Part shown: positions 31,632-43,176 of the stretch, piece by piece
Layout of the letters: every line of letters begins with the position of its first letter
Position numbering within the stretch: the first letter of the stretch is position 1
Source: Hysterium pulicare CBS 123377
Lineage: Eukaryota; Ascomycota; Dothideomycetes; Hysteriales; Hysteriaceae
Length of the DNA: 64,000 nt
Assembly: GCA_000467715.1 (NCBI GenBank)
Contig: AJFK01000549.1
Span: forward strand, 59,727 to 123,726
Direction: 5' to 3'
Notes under the pieces: generated by a model
Database searches by the model: none
What the model saw: only the letters and a program-made list of their open reading frames with translations
Told to the model about the DNA's origin: nothing
Program-made: the position numbers and the translations under genes

Positions 31632-31991
31632 ATGTCCTTCCACGTAACCCAATCCATCCACCTCTCCCCTTCAGACCGAAAACCCTGCAGCTCCTCCCCG
31701 TACAGCGACCACCACCATCAAACGCGAATCGAGCGGCTGGAGTCGGATCTCAGGCGCCTGGCACAGAAAGATCGCAGATGGAGCGCGGAGTATCGCGTTC
31801 TGGAAGGGAAGGTGGGGGTGCTGGAAGAGAGGGTGAGGGAGTTGGGGGCGGAGAATAAGAGGCTTAGGGGGGAGAGGGATGAGGTTCGCAGGTTGGTGGG
31901 GAAAGGGGAGAGGGAGAGGGAGAGGGAGTGGAAGGGGGTGGTTTATGCGAGTAGGAGGGAGAAGGAGGAGAGGTTTTGGGTGTGGAGTTGA
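31632..31991 (+). CDS. Small coiled-coil protein, uncharacterised
   Basis: Single exon, 119 aa. The ATG has a good context (CCACCAAAATGTCC). Residues about 30-100 are a strongly charged heptad-like coiled coil (RIERLESDLRRLAQKDRRW ... VLEERVRELGAENKRLRGE). The N-terminus is Ser/His-rich. The codon run late in the gene is GGGAGAGG-rich, so an expanded purine tract may contribute. No family was recognised. Confidence 0.5.
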   Translation: MSFHVTQSIHLSPSDRKPCSSSPYSDHHHQTRIERLESDLRRLAQKDRRWSAEYRVLEGKVGVLEERVRELGAENKRLRGERDEVRRLVGKGEREREREWKGVVYASRREKEERFWVWS

Positions 31992-33244
31992 GGGGATGGG
32001 AGGGGATGAGGATGTGAGGGATGGAATGAGGATGGGGCAGGGCGCGATGAAGATGGGGAAGGAAAGTTGAGAATGGAGGAGGGTGGTGATCCGTTGTTTG
32101 GGAAGATGTGGAGGTGAAAATTTCTTCTGATTGTTTGGTTCATCTGTCATGGTTGTGGGTTTCATATGGATCAAAATCTTGGGATTCTTTTCTGGTTAGG
32201 AATGTGCCGTTTCTTATCGCATGATTCGGCGCAATTGGAGACGAGATGACTTCGTAACGGTTGAAGTGTGCTTTTTCTTCGTTTTGATGAATGGAATCGA
32301 TGGCCTTCCTCAGATGTACCTGCCGTTATGCATCAATAGATCGTTGTTACCACAAGGGGTGTCATAATTGGTTGTTTTCGGGTAGGTCTTCTCCTATCAC
32401 CATTTTTATCACTGCCTACAAAGTCGAGTCTGACTCTTAGAAGAGCAATAAAAGCAAGTTGCTATCCTTCATGTTAGTCAGAAGATAGTATATGGAATGG
32501 GTTCTTCCAGACTTGTACCTTCAAAGGAGTTCACAGTACGACAAACAATGACATCCATCGCATCCTATACTCTTCAGTCTAATGTTTAGACTTTCTTTGC
32601 TCTTTTGTGATTAAAGCACTGCCGACGAGCGCTGGAAGATGTGACCAAAACATCAAGGGATTACAACCGGGATGAAAGTCGCAAGATATCGAATATGAAC
32701 GGGATGAAAGTCGTAAGGTATCGAAGCTGAGGTGGAGGTGCGCGTGATTGGCGCGTCATCCCGATGATCACCCAAAGTTTCGGTAGGTGACTTTTCGTGG
32801 GCGTCTATTCAGCCTTCTATTAGATTCGACGACATCTCATCGTCACGTTCGATTTTTCAAAAGACTCTCCAAGCGATGAGATAGATCTCTTCAACAAGTT
32901 GATTGGTCAAGACAGAAAAGCGCATGCGCATCAATATACATGCCACCTCGATAACGCCAATCTCCAGGGCTTCGAAAGTCACCAATACTCCGCTCGCTCT
33001 GCTAGGGAAGATGTGCCGCCGAGAGTTGAACAGAATGAAGATAGGGGTAGATGAGGAGTAACAAATTTTCCAGTACGCCGAGAAGAATTTGAAAAAGGCC
33101 ACCTTCAGAGACGACGTGCCTCCAAGTCAATAACGCCGAGCCCCGTGCAATCCTGAAAGAGTCAACGACCAAGAAAGAAGATGGTCGTTTTGTTCTCTGA
33201 TGATACGCCGGTAGTGAAAGTGTTAGACCCATGGAGCGACGTGG
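31992..33244. other. Intergenic stretch with tandem repeat
   Basis: Purine-rich start, then no supported gene. It contains the two-copy 32-bp repeat listed separately. Confidence 0.45.
32668..32731. repeat. Two-copy tandem repeat, 32-bp unit
   Basis: Unit begins CGGGATGAAAGTCG and contains AAG-TATCGAA. Copies at 32668-32699 and 32700-about 32731 differ by transitions (CGC/CGT, AGA/AGG), and the second copy drifts at its end. Confidence 0.75.
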
Positions 33245-33654
33245 TCACGAACTTCGTCGTACCCTCGATCCGACAGGCACGGGTTGGTTAACGAATACGT
33301 CGTTGTTGCTTTCGCCTCGACGCGCTTGTTTCTCTTCGTAGTCTCTGGACGCATCCTTGATGTCTTGGATTTGGGCCTGACAAGGTCAGCTCGAAGTCAT
33401 GGATGCAACGGATGAAGGTGAATACTTTTGTGAGAGAGGGACCTGATGTTGTCACCAGAAACCCGTCACGACCCTGCATCAGAAGTCAGTATTGCTGGGA
33501 GATGTTGACCTGTCGGGATGATATTCACGCATCTTACCTGATGGGTGTATGGCCTCACTATTGCATCTGGCCCGCAGTGATACCGGATTTCGGCCTGGAT
33601 CACCGCTCTTGAGATGCCAAATCCAGGTACAAAGTAGCTGTTCTGAGCTGCCAT
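33245..33654 (-). CDS. Small conserved-type fungal protein, three exons, 98 aa
   Basis: Exons 33654-33538, 33473-33426 (48 nt) and 33376-33245 join in frame through 64- and 49-nt GT-AG introns. The product begins MAAQNSYFVPGFGISRAV, continues YHCGPDAIVRPYTHQ, GRDGFLVTTSGPSLTK, then a charged helix DIKDASRDYEEKQARR. The pattern YFVPG-x-GISR-xVI ... LG-DA-VRP ... GR-GF recurs in many short fungal proteins of unknown function (from memory of the family, not searched). Each exon alone is too short to be noticed. The gene is isolated, with a gene-free region upstream. Confidence 0.75.
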
Positions 33655-36600
33655 TATGTATAACGTATTGAGATTGGCAAAGGAAAGAAACGTATGGTTC
33701 AAGTCTATCTCAACTTTAGGGCACGTATTAAAATATACTGACAGTTCCTGCTGCAGTTCGTAGTCTCGAGTCGTGAACGTGGAGGCAACCGGCCGCCTCA
33801 AACCTGTTATAAGCACGGAGGCTGTAGCACGATTTTGGTCTTGACAGCTGACGGCGTGTGTAGTCCTTGCGTTGATCGTGAAGCCGGAGCATGGCGGCAT
33901 GGTTGGGCACAGATGAGACCTGACCGCCTCATTCCCGCCCTATGAATCCATTGGCGCCCGACAAGGCGGCGCTGGCCCAGGAAGATCAAACCGCCCTGTC
34001 GTACGAGTTGCGGGCCTCGTTGAGTATCGGCTGAAGCAAAGGCCCTGGGGGCTGACGATAGTCGAGATGGCGCGCAGCCTATTCCAGCAGACCATCTCGG
34101 TGCAGAAATTGATTGATGAAGAACAACGCATCGCGACGTGGCCAGCGTTTAGGGCAACACCGGACGACTATCTTTCTATAAGACGGCGCATTTTGCCACA
34201 CGGGTGCGCAGAAGATCAGAAAGAATCCCTCCGTCCTTTGCGTCTTCTTCAGCGTGCGGCACATTGTGGCCGTTGTGACGAATGCCGACCTCGATGGTGA
34301 AGAATGGTGGGTGGCATTTTGGGGTTAGCGCAGCATCTGGGGTGACGGGTCCTTGGTCCATGAAGCCAGCAACAACATGGGTCTGTTTTCTTGACGATCA
34401 CCACCTAACCAAAGCGCATGCCGGCAACGTCGCATCCATCAATTGCCACAATGGGAGTTGACAGTTGGGAATTCGTGCATTATTGGGCGCATCATCACTT
34501 CTTGCAATCTCCCCCAGCAAAAGTCGGTAAGCTGGCCAATTCAAGGAAGCCCCCTTCCATGGCCTATGAGCTGGGCGTATCACTGACTTTAGGGCACCTT
34601 TGCATCGCATTGGCCTAGACATATACACTCGTCTTGCAGGACAACGTCCCCTAACCATTTTCTACCCAAGATTCGCTCCTTCTGGCAACTTAGGGATCAG
34701 GCACGTTTGCAGCTCTGCTTTTCAAGGATCCTGCCTGGACAACGAACGACTACCTCTGTCCAGCCGATTTACCCTAGCCACTCCAGGTACATCGGCCGTC
34801 GAGCTCCACATCATCTCCATGAGACACGCGGTAAATTCTATCGGAATGCGCGGTAGCACTAGAGAAATACGGTCTCAAGAGATGCTGTTTCAATGGTGAT
34901 ACTGGTTAAATGATGCTATGACCCCGAAAGTGAGGCTTTGCGCTTGTGGTTCTGTCCCTACAGCGTATACTGAAGGTCGATCAATCAAGACGAGGTCAAG
35001 GATCGCATGACTATTCTACCAAACTGTGGGATCAATCAAAGGGTCGCGGACGAACATCCCAAAGGCTCACGATACAGCTATACCTTGAATGGACCGAATT
35101 GGACATGGCGGACCTCTCTCCGTTGCTGTTGTACTCATAATATCTACTTTCATCAATCAAATGCACCTCTTGGCAGATATGGTACTTCCAAGGTACTCTG
35201 GCTTTAGGATTTACGAGCATCTCCGTTTCTCCAAGTGAATCAGGGTCCCACACCACTCCGCTCCGCGTGTCATGAGCCTGTTGCCACGACTACAGCATGT
35301 TCGTAGTGTTCCGCTTCTCCCTGCAAGCCACTTGGATTAAATTCAGGTCATCATCCCACCATCGTGTATAATTTCAATAATAAGCGATGTACAAATGCCA
35401 TGAAGCGGTGACCTCACTAAAGAAAAACCCGAGGGTCCGTTTCTGCCACGTTGGCAGTTTGTCACCAAGGAACTTGGGCTTCTCGAACTCATAATCGTTG
35501 CAGATCTCCCTTTCCATGCATGTGGACCCAAATTAGACGGTTCGGCGCGGTACGTACCCAAGCGAATCCTTTAGACCCACCGGACAGCCATGGAGCATTA
35601 TCGATAACTCAGACCACTGGCATCTTTCGATGTCCCTCCCTGTTCCTCATCCCAAGGCTATTCGTTTCTATAGACCTACAACATTCAAATTTTGAGAGAA
35701 GTCTCGGAAAGAGAACAATTCAATGTTCTCTCAATAAAAAATTCCACAAAATTTCAGATAAAGTTCTTCCGTCTGTATTCTTCGGGATCGACCCGGTTAT
35801 TATGAACATAAATAATAACGAGCTACACGCCAACCGAACGACGGCAACGGACGAAACTCGAAGGACGTGCGGTACCCGAAACCGCCGAACGATAGATCCG
35901 AGGTTGGCTTGAACAAGACAGTCGGCTGGATGACGGTGGCGGCGTAATTTGATGATAGGGCACGGACAGAATCTAAGAGAGAGTCGTACGATTGCACGCC
36001 CAGAATAATGAAAAGATGTCGCTTAGGGCGCATCTTTGGTTTCTCCTAAGGGCCCCATGGACAACTTATCGAGTCATCATCTCTCCGTTGTTCGGTCCCT
36101 TCACGACGGTCATTTTACCCCTGGGTCTTTCAACCCCTTCAGCCTCATTTTACGAACTATACGCGAGTTCATTACAACCCAGCATATCCATAACTTCAGA
36201 CATATCTTCTCGGATGACGGCCGAACACACTGCATGGTCAGCTGGTCCGCTAGTCATCCGTTCCGAAGCCTATCGATGATCCGACCATCCAAATACGGCC
36301 AAGGGAGCAATTATAAACGAATGGTCCGGGAATAATACTCATGGAGATGTCGTGGCTGGGGGGGAACATGGCTATGCAAAACCCGTCCGAGCGAGAGCAG
36401 TCGTACCGCTCGAGGCGGTAGGAATGAATGCCCGCTGCCTAGATCCGTCTGGGATCACGGAAGTTTTCCACTTGGTCCATGTGACCCGTCGTGTACGTTC
36501 GAGATAGTGCTGCTTACGACTTGACATACCCTCAATGCGTAGGTACGGTGTGCCATAGGCTACAGCTACGAGGCCACAAGCATGGGCAACTCAAGAATCG

Positions 36601-37809
36601 AATATGCAAGCTGAAGCAAATACGCTTCGACCGAGTAAGGAACGTCAGCGTGAACCTCACCCCACTTCTCGTCTCCGCCTACCCCCTATTTGCCGCTGAC
36701 GAGTCTCAAAGATGAGGCGCTGGCGCATGTTGCAAAGAAAATGCGATCATCATGCAGGACAAAGGCTCATCTCTCGCTGGAAATCACTTCTCTCGTTCCA
36801 TTTCCGGGCGACCGACTCCGGACCGACCCAAAGTTCTGAAGTATCAAGTTCAGCTCTATCGCTTGGCTGTACCGATAACAACCCATGGACACTCAGCATG
36901 CATACCGCGGCAGCCGTATTTGCAGGATGCGTGTTCCAGAGCCCCTTTACTGCCTCCACAGTGTTGGAATGTGAGGCGGAGGATCTATTGGATACCAATC
37001 ACCAAGGACCTTCGAGGGGCCTGACCGGAACTCTATTGTGATCTGAGTTATTTTCATCCCTCGGTATCTCTTTCGTCCCTCAACCCATATTCAAAAACAG
37101 AGGTGAAGTTTAGGGCGTCGAATCACGGCACTTTAGGAGCTATCCAGCGAGCGTGGGTAAGCCGGTGGAATGTCAGCACCGACTTCTTCACTTGTTTCAC
37201 GGTTTTAATGCCTTCATAGAGGCATCTTTCATCTTTTCGAGGACAAGCAAAACCGCATTAGCCCAAGTGTAGTCACTCTTCATGGCAGTCTCTCACTTTT
37301 CATTTGGCGCCCAAGCGACGGTGCTCACTACTCCCCAGCTTCTCAAAATGTAACGCCTTGCTTATATCTCATACCTACTCAGGTCTCTGGTGACACGAAG
37401 TAGACGGTATGCAGTGCGTTGGGTAACAAGAAAACCATTATACCGCCTAGGCCGCCTTGTGCTTGCTTCCCATAAGCTATCTGATCGATAGCGTGAGATG
37501 AGGCGCAGAATATGTTTCGTACAGACGAGAGAACTGTTGCGAAAAGATAACGAGCATTCACGATCGCTTTCTAAGACAATGGAGGTATCTGAGAACAAGA
37601 TGGAGAGATGGGTGAAGGTTTCCATTTCGTTGGTTTCAGCGCTAAGTCTTTTCGCCAGACTTCTTCACTTCACTTCACTTCACTTCACTCACTCACCCAC
37701 TCACTGCCTCAACCCGTCAACCTTGCATCTTCAGGGACGACTCGTTCAGCGAGACGCGTCCGCGGGGCCGATGACCTTCAAACATCACGGACCCTAATAA
37801 ACCAAGAGC
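33655..37809. other. 4.1-kb stretch without supported gene
   Basis: Only short overlapping frames on both strands. One plus-strand frame at about 33924-34300 reads a plausible peptide (PPYESIGAR ... LVEYRLKQRPWGLTIVEMARS ... DECRPRW) but has no start codon in frame and no known family. At 37665-37690 there is a (CACTT)n microsatellite upstream of the F-box gene. Confidence 0.5.
37665..37690. repeat. (CACTT)n microsatellite
   Basis: About five consecutive CACTT units, followed by CACT/CACC variants up to about 37707, roughly 120 nt upstream of the F-box ATG. Confidence 0.85.
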
Positions 37810-39309
37810 ATGATGGCTTCCTCTCATCCCACTGGGTCCGGCAGCGGCCTGGAGATGGACTCCGAGATGCAACTATCGCCTTTTCTCAAGCTTCCAGATG
37901 AGCTCCTACTACAAGTCGCGGCACATCTGCGGTTACCGGCCCTGCCCTGTCCCCAGCCAAACACTGGGAATCTTCGGCATTTTGCTATGGTTTGCAAGCG
38001 TTTTTCCAGAATTGCTCGAGAATTTTCGGTTCTATCACCGCGCTTCCCTTTGTACTTTAATTGGCCGGCGCATAACCATGTGTACCAATTCGCATCATTC
38101 ATTCAGCTCCTTCTACAGCATCCTGACTTGAGACGAAAAGTCAAACGCCTCTGCGTTGGAGAGCCATCATTTGTCCAACTCACAGGTGTCCTTCCAGAAG
38201 TCCGTGACGATATTGCCATTCGAGGAGCCGCATTTATACTAGAGAACAATCTTGGATGCGACAACATATGGAGGCATTGCCCGGAATCTGGTATGGTTAT
38301 GGCTTTCACGGCTTACTTTGGGCTCCTGGTTGCTCTAAGTCCAAATCTGGCCCAAATTTCGACGTCTGCACGCCTTTTGATACGTCTTCAGCGCGAAGCA
38401 CATATTCATGGGATCTCGTCTTTACCTGGGCTCTCGAGCTTGAGGCATCTGATCCTCCACGAAATGCATACAGATTTAGCCTCGGTGGAGTTGCCATCAC
38501 TGAAGACCCTTGAACTGCAATGGGACTATTCCGAAGGTTTTACGGTCTTTGATAAACCAAATCTGCCCACCGGCTTCTCCGCAGTCTCAGAACTACATCT
38601 TACTGTCAGTTTACCAGATCTCAACCCAGCGCCTGAGCGTACGTCACATCTCTATGTGAAGCTTGAAAGGTTTTTACGCTGGTTCCCGTCCCTCTCGAAC
38701 TTTCACTTATCTTTCTCGCGGCTATTTCCTAGCGAAAAGAGGGGGATCAAGAGATGGATCTATGGCGCACCAAAATGGTACCGAGAACGTCCCTGGTACT
38801 GGACATACTCAATGCTCGTTGACCATTTGCGGCCACTTTACGCCACTTTAGATACCCTTCAGCTAGATACGATGTGGAAACAGCCTATTTTCTTTCCTTT
38901 GAAAACTCTGGAGCAGTTCGAAAGCCTTCGATGTCTTGTCGTACCCACCGAAATTCTCATCTGCCGCTTGCATGAACACAACAAAGACTTGAAATGGTGC
39001 GATGAGTGCCATTTCATGATTCTTCCTAGCAAGCTTAAAGAGCTAAAGATTTTATTCACCGAATTGGACAGCCACACGCAGGGATATTTGGAATCACTCA
39101 TCGTGTATAGGGATTGGCATCCTGAGCTATGGCGCATCGAGCTCATCTTCGAAACTTCTGACCTAATGGAACATTTCTTAGAGGCGGAGGCGAACCTCAT
39201 AGTGAGGCTTGAAGAAACTAACTTTCACGTTCTTCTTCGATGTAATGAAGAGCAGTCAGAAGGTCGCTTAATCATTGATGACAATGATCATGACACCAAC
39301 AGCGAGTAG
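37810..39309 (+). CDS. F-box protein
   Basis: Single exon, 499 aa. The N-terminal F-box is at about residues 24-75 (SPFLKLPDELLLQVAAHLR ... LRHFAMVCKRFSRIARE): the LPDELL start, then a gap with an inserted Pro-rich loop, then VCKRFS. Such proteins recruit substrates to SCF ubiquitin ligases. The rest is leucine-rich, with repeated short L-x-L patterns (SLRHLILHEM, SLKTLELQWDY) typical of divergent fungal F-box/LRR-like proteins. The C-terminus is acidic. The start could be at either of two adjacent ATGs (37810 or 37813). Confidence 0.85.
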   Translation: MMASSHPTGSGSGLEMDSEMQLSPFLKLPDELLLQVAAHLRLPALPCPQPNTGNLRHFAMVCKRFSRIAREFSVLSPRFPLYFNWPAHNHVYQFASFIQLLLQHPDLRRKVKRLCVGEPSFVQLTGVLPEVRDDIAIRGAAFILENNLGCDNIWRHCPESGMVMAFTAYFGLLVALSPNLAQISTSARLLIRLQREAHIHGISSLPGLSSLRHLILHEMHTDLASVELPSLKTLELQWDYSEGFTVFDKPNLPTGFSAVSELHLTVSLPDLNPAPERTSHLYVKLERFLRWFPSLSNFHLSFSRLFPSEKRGIKRWIYGAPKWYRERPWYWTYSMLVDHLRPLYATLDTLQLDTMWKQPIFFPLKTLEQFESLRCLVVPTEILICRLHEHNKDLKWCDECHFMILPSKLKELKILFTELDSHTQGYLESLIVYRDWHPELWRIELIFETSDLMEHFLEAEANLIVRLEETNFHVLLRCNEEQSEGRLIIDDNDHDTNSE

Positions 39310-40959
39310 TGCGGGACTAGGTACAGTTTTGCCTTCCCGCTGTCATCGCTCCTTGGTTGAAATGAGATGTTCTCATCGAGACGCCCTACCTAAGTTTGAG
39401 AGGAGTTCCAGTAGCAACTGCATGGTTCCAAATTCCCACTAGGACGGAACCACAACAAGCTGTACAATACATAACTTCCCTTTGAGGCGATAAGCCTCTT
39501 CAATCAATTGAATGCTCAACTACTCTCATCATTCTACTACAATGCTGACCGACCTACTTCACTCGTTGACATATGTTGATCCCATGCGAAACACCATTCC
39601 TTCAGTTTGGCGGAAACCCAATCTTGCCTAGAACATGCTGACCACGTGCCAAATCCATAAACCTTGTTTCCACGATCAGACAGATACAAACCTCTATCGA
39701 CATCCAATGAAAAAGACGAGGCTGAGCAGTGGCCGAGAAGGTTCATCTGGAGGTTCTGGCCAAAGATATGTCGTAAGCATCAGCATATTTGCGAACTCTA
39801 ATTTCGAGAAGAAAAAAGGAATGAAACTCGCCTCCTGAAATCTCACGTAAATCCAGGGCAGCGAATCAGAGGCGGCGATCCCTGCTCGGCAGATCTGCAT
39901 TATGTCTTGCCGATGTTCGATGATGAGCATACGCGGACTGAGTGAAGATCATGAGTTTCAAGGCGGGATGGGAACGGGATATCGTTTCGGTTTTCGTCGG
40001 CGCCGATGTTTCGTGGATTGTTGAGCGCGTTGCAAGAGCTGAGGAGAGTCACCACCGGATTCAATGTTTCCCTCACGCCCTTCTTCGAACCTTGATTCGT
40101 TTGCACGAGTAGATTCACAATGTTCTCTGCTTCGGTTTTACGTCTTGCATCTACACAGTCCTCATCATGGCTCCTTCAAACCTTGGAAAACGCCCTTCGC
40201 AAATGACCGATGTTCGCTATCTGGCATACCGCTACGTCCCCAAAATGGCTTCTCCACAGCACCATATGTGGTTAGTAAAAGTCCATGTTAGTACTCCCAG
40301 ACTCCTTGCAAGCTATCATCGCAAAGTCAGAATATTATTTATCCCTTCTTCCTGTTGACTCGTTGAGGCCAACCTACTGACCTTTCTTGTGCAGGCAATA
40401 GGGCTATTGCTCCCGCTGACTTCATCGTCACTCGTGCGGCGTGCCGTCAACTTCGGATCTGTCCACCTTCTCCACCATGTCCTCCGTCATCGTAATCGTC
40501 TCAGATCAGTGAACGATGTTTAAGTACTCTGGTACATCTCCCGATATACTCTACAGCTACTTCAGTCCACAAAACAACCCTTGAGTAGTTGCCATCTCCC
40601 AGTCTTAAGAGCAAAGTAGCATATACCCCAAGCTTCTTTCCATCGATCTAAACGTCTTCCGAATCGTCACCGTAGACCTCGGAACCCACTTGCATATACT
40701 CTCATACTCTCCCGTATTCCTGATCAAAAGAGTAAGGTCATCCTCTGCGTTGGAAGACTCATTATCGAATATACGGGAAATAAATAGAGAATGGCAAATA
40801 TCAGATTTGCAACGAACATGTCGAGTATGACAGATTTCATATTCTGTGTAATTTGGTTTCCTAGCCCTTAACGACTACCAAAGCAATCTACCACTCGAAG
40901 GCTATTCAGCCTATCATTTGCCCACATACATTCATCCCAGCTACACCAACGACTCCTTT
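39310..40959. other. Intergenic with two possible very small genes
   Basis: No large gene. Two weak candidates: a 53-aa frame at 39951-40112 (starts MSFKAGWERDIVSVFV), and a two-exon frame, 40167-40286 plus 40395-40523 (82 aa, starts MAPSNLGKRPSQMTDVRYLA, phase-0 intron with a GTTAGT donor and GTGCAG acceptor). Neither resembles a known family. Confidence 0.3.
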
Positions 40960-42180
40960 CTAATCTCCCGGAAGGCGGCGTTTTCCTTCATCGCTTCTAT
41001 CCTCGCTACTTTTACCACCCTGAGCCGCGTCCACTTCATCAGCTGCACCACTGACCCGTCTATCCGCATTGTTTCCTTGAATGTTCCTTTCTAGAGTATC
41101 CATCCTCCGCAACACGTTGTCACGCTCAGCCTCCAGTTGCGCAATCCTAGATTCGTACGCTTCAACCTCCCTAATACGACCTTCTAGAGATGCCTCCGCT
41201 TCTCCCCGCACATTTGCTCGGCTTTCAGGCTCTGACCCTTGAAGTTCATTAGGCTGTCGTTCGGCCTCCAGCTGCGCTCTTTGTTCCCGCTCAAATTGGA
41301 TCTGATTCCGGGCCGCACTGAGTTGAAGCCCTGAAAGCTGAGCTTGCAAACCTGTCATCTGGGACTGCATGGAGGTGATTTGAGCTTGGAGCATCATTTC
41401 TTGGTTGTTATTGAAGAGTCTAAAGCGGAAGCCATGTTCATCAACCGGGAGATTCTCAACGTAGGGAGATGAACCTGTCTGATGCCCTGGATGGAAGGCT
41501 GAACGGGTTGCGGATTGTGCTGGATTAATGCCGCTGTCTTGGGTATTAGGATTGCGGTGCTGACTTCTTGCTTGTGTAACTGGAGGATTGATACCGGTCG
41601 GATGCAGGCGGTTCATTGTTATACCTAGCCTAGGGTTTGAAGCAGATGCCGCGCCCTGAGCCGTCTGGAAAGCGTCGTCTAGACGATGTCCAGTCCAGGT
41701 ATACGGTGGAGGATCAGCACTTCCTGCCAAAGCAGTACCAGATATAATTCCAGTGTCTACATTGACTCTATAGGGCGGCGCAGTCGGTAGTGGAACCTGG
41801 CGTTGCGGTACGGTAGTATCGCCGGTGTTAGTGGAAGAAATCCTCCCTCCGGATCTTTGAGGCAAGTGTGCTCCGAGCACGGAACCCAAGTTTGAGGTTG
41901 CTCTTGTAGTAGCTGCCGAAGTTGAACCCGAAGCAGTGGCACTCCCGACGATAGAGTCAGGAAATAGAGTGGGACTTTGAGTGCTCCCTTGTGCGGTAAG
42001 CCGCGGACCTGAGCCTGATGCTCTTGGATTCTGTGCTCTTTGGCCGGCAGGAACATTGGAAGCTACATGAGCAGACTGTTCGGGATTGGTTGTTGCAGAA
42101 GCCTTGCCTTTGCCTTTGCCTTTCTTACCTCGTTTGGCATTGGGAGGATTAGGGCGATCAGAACCATAATGGTCACTCAT
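40960..42180 (-). CDS. Disordered/coiled-coil protein, uncharacterised
   Basis: Single exon, 406 aa from the ATG giving MSDHYGSDRPNPP. Residues about 14-30 are a Lys/Gly run (KRGKKGKGKGK). A long Ser/Thr/Gln-rich disordered stretch follows, then Gln/Glu-rich coiled coil at about 275-380 (MQSQMTGLQAQLSGLQLS; EREQRAQLEAER; ESRIAQLEAERDNVLRRMDTLE), ending with a charged tail. No domain was recognised. The layout resembles the broken ORF at 43177-44099 (Asp-rich start, disordered middle, coiled coil, charged Gly/Ala tail), so they could be distant relatives. Confidence 0.7.
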   Translation of the reverse strand: MSDHYGSDRPNPPNAKRGKKGKGKGKASATTNPEQSAHVASNVPAGQRAQNPRASGSGPRLTAQGSTQSPTLFPDSIVGSATASGSTSAATTRATSNLGSVLGAHLPQRSGGRISSTNTGDTTVPQRQVPLPTAPPYRVNVDTGIISGTALAGSADPPPYTWTGHRLDDAFQTAQGAASASNPRLGITMNRLHPTGINPPVTQARSQHRNPNTQDSGINPAQSATRSAFHPGHQTGSSPYVENLPVDEHGFRFRLFNNNQEMMLQAQITSMQSQMTGLQAQLSGLQLSAARNQIQFEREQRAQLEAERQPNELQGSEPESRANVRGEAEASLEGRIREVEAYESRIAQLEAERDNVLRRMDTLERNIQGNNADRRVSGAADEVDAAQGGKSSEDRSDEGKRRLPGD

Positions 42181-43176
42181 GACTGTTGGTTGAGCCGGCC
42201 GGAAGATGATAAAGTACGTGAGCAAGAACTATCGATGGAATTGCACTAATATAATGAATGTAAGGATTCTTGAAAGGCGTAGATTGATCCATAGATAGAA
42301 ATCTACAAACCTATTTCAAACAACAAGCACAATAAGCATGCAAATCCAATGAAGACGCCAGAATCATCTAGTGCGGTGCGCCTTGATGAATCATAAATTA
42401 TTTTCATTCTTTTGGTTTCGAGCAGGAAATAGAGGGGAGGCACTCAGTCAACGGGACAAACCTATAACCTGCCGGTACCGTTTCTCCCCTCATTCTCAGT
42501 TTGCGGGTTTCCATATGTCAAAAAGACCTCCTCTGAGACCCTAAGGGTGATTTCCGTGATGAAGCTGGTTTAGTGAATGGGTAGGTATCAATTCTATTAC
42601 ATTTATCTCCACTATATCTCTGCTCTTAGGTCTGATCATCTATAGAATCTATCTAGCTAGCTATAGAATTTACCTGGCTGGTCATATATTTTTTCTGGTC
42701 GGCCATATACTTTATCTGACGGGCGATAAACCGGGATTCCCGCAAGCTAATAAACCCAAGCTAAGTTTGTTCTGAAAGAGAAAGGGCAGGGCGAGAGGCG
42801 TTGACCCCCAGAAGCCATAAGGTGTATAATTCTACTGCTCGGAGGGATTGGGAACTAAGAGTCGGAAGCTTAAATTTGCTTCTCGGACGATGCCCATCCT
42901 AGATGATCAACCCCGCAAAACTATTTATAAGGCATAATTCCTCAGGGAGTTCTACTTTAGAGGACTTTCGAAATAGTTTAAGCATAGTTGGAGGCTCACT
43001 CTGAAAGCAATAGCTTCTTTCTGTTCATTAACTTAGCCGTTATGGATTTAAAGTCATTTCTACCACTGCTACCTCAAATATCCCAAAACGCTAGAATCCA
43101 AACGCGAAGTTATAGTTTTAGGAATCTAAATTCACCACAAGTCCAAACACATCAAACGCGACCCAACCTAATCACC
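42181..43176. other. Intergenic with degenerate 21-bp repeats
   Basis: No gene supported; includes the fourfold repeat listed separately. Confidence 0.45.
42640..42724. repeat. Four degenerate tandem copies of a 21-22-bp unit
   Basis: Units at 42640-42660, 42661-42682, 42683-42703 and 42704-42724 follow the pattern CWTATAnWWTWTCTGGCnGG. The first two begin CTATAGAAT, the last two CATATA. Divergence rises along the array. Confidence 0.65.

Noticed and set aside
33924-34300. Plus-strand frame ending in DECRPRW
   Set aside because: No in-frame start, no recognised splice sites and no known family; kept only as a remark.
40167-40523. Two-exon 82-aa candidate gene
   Set aside because: In-frame and with acceptable splice sites, but no family resemblance; too weak to call as a gene.
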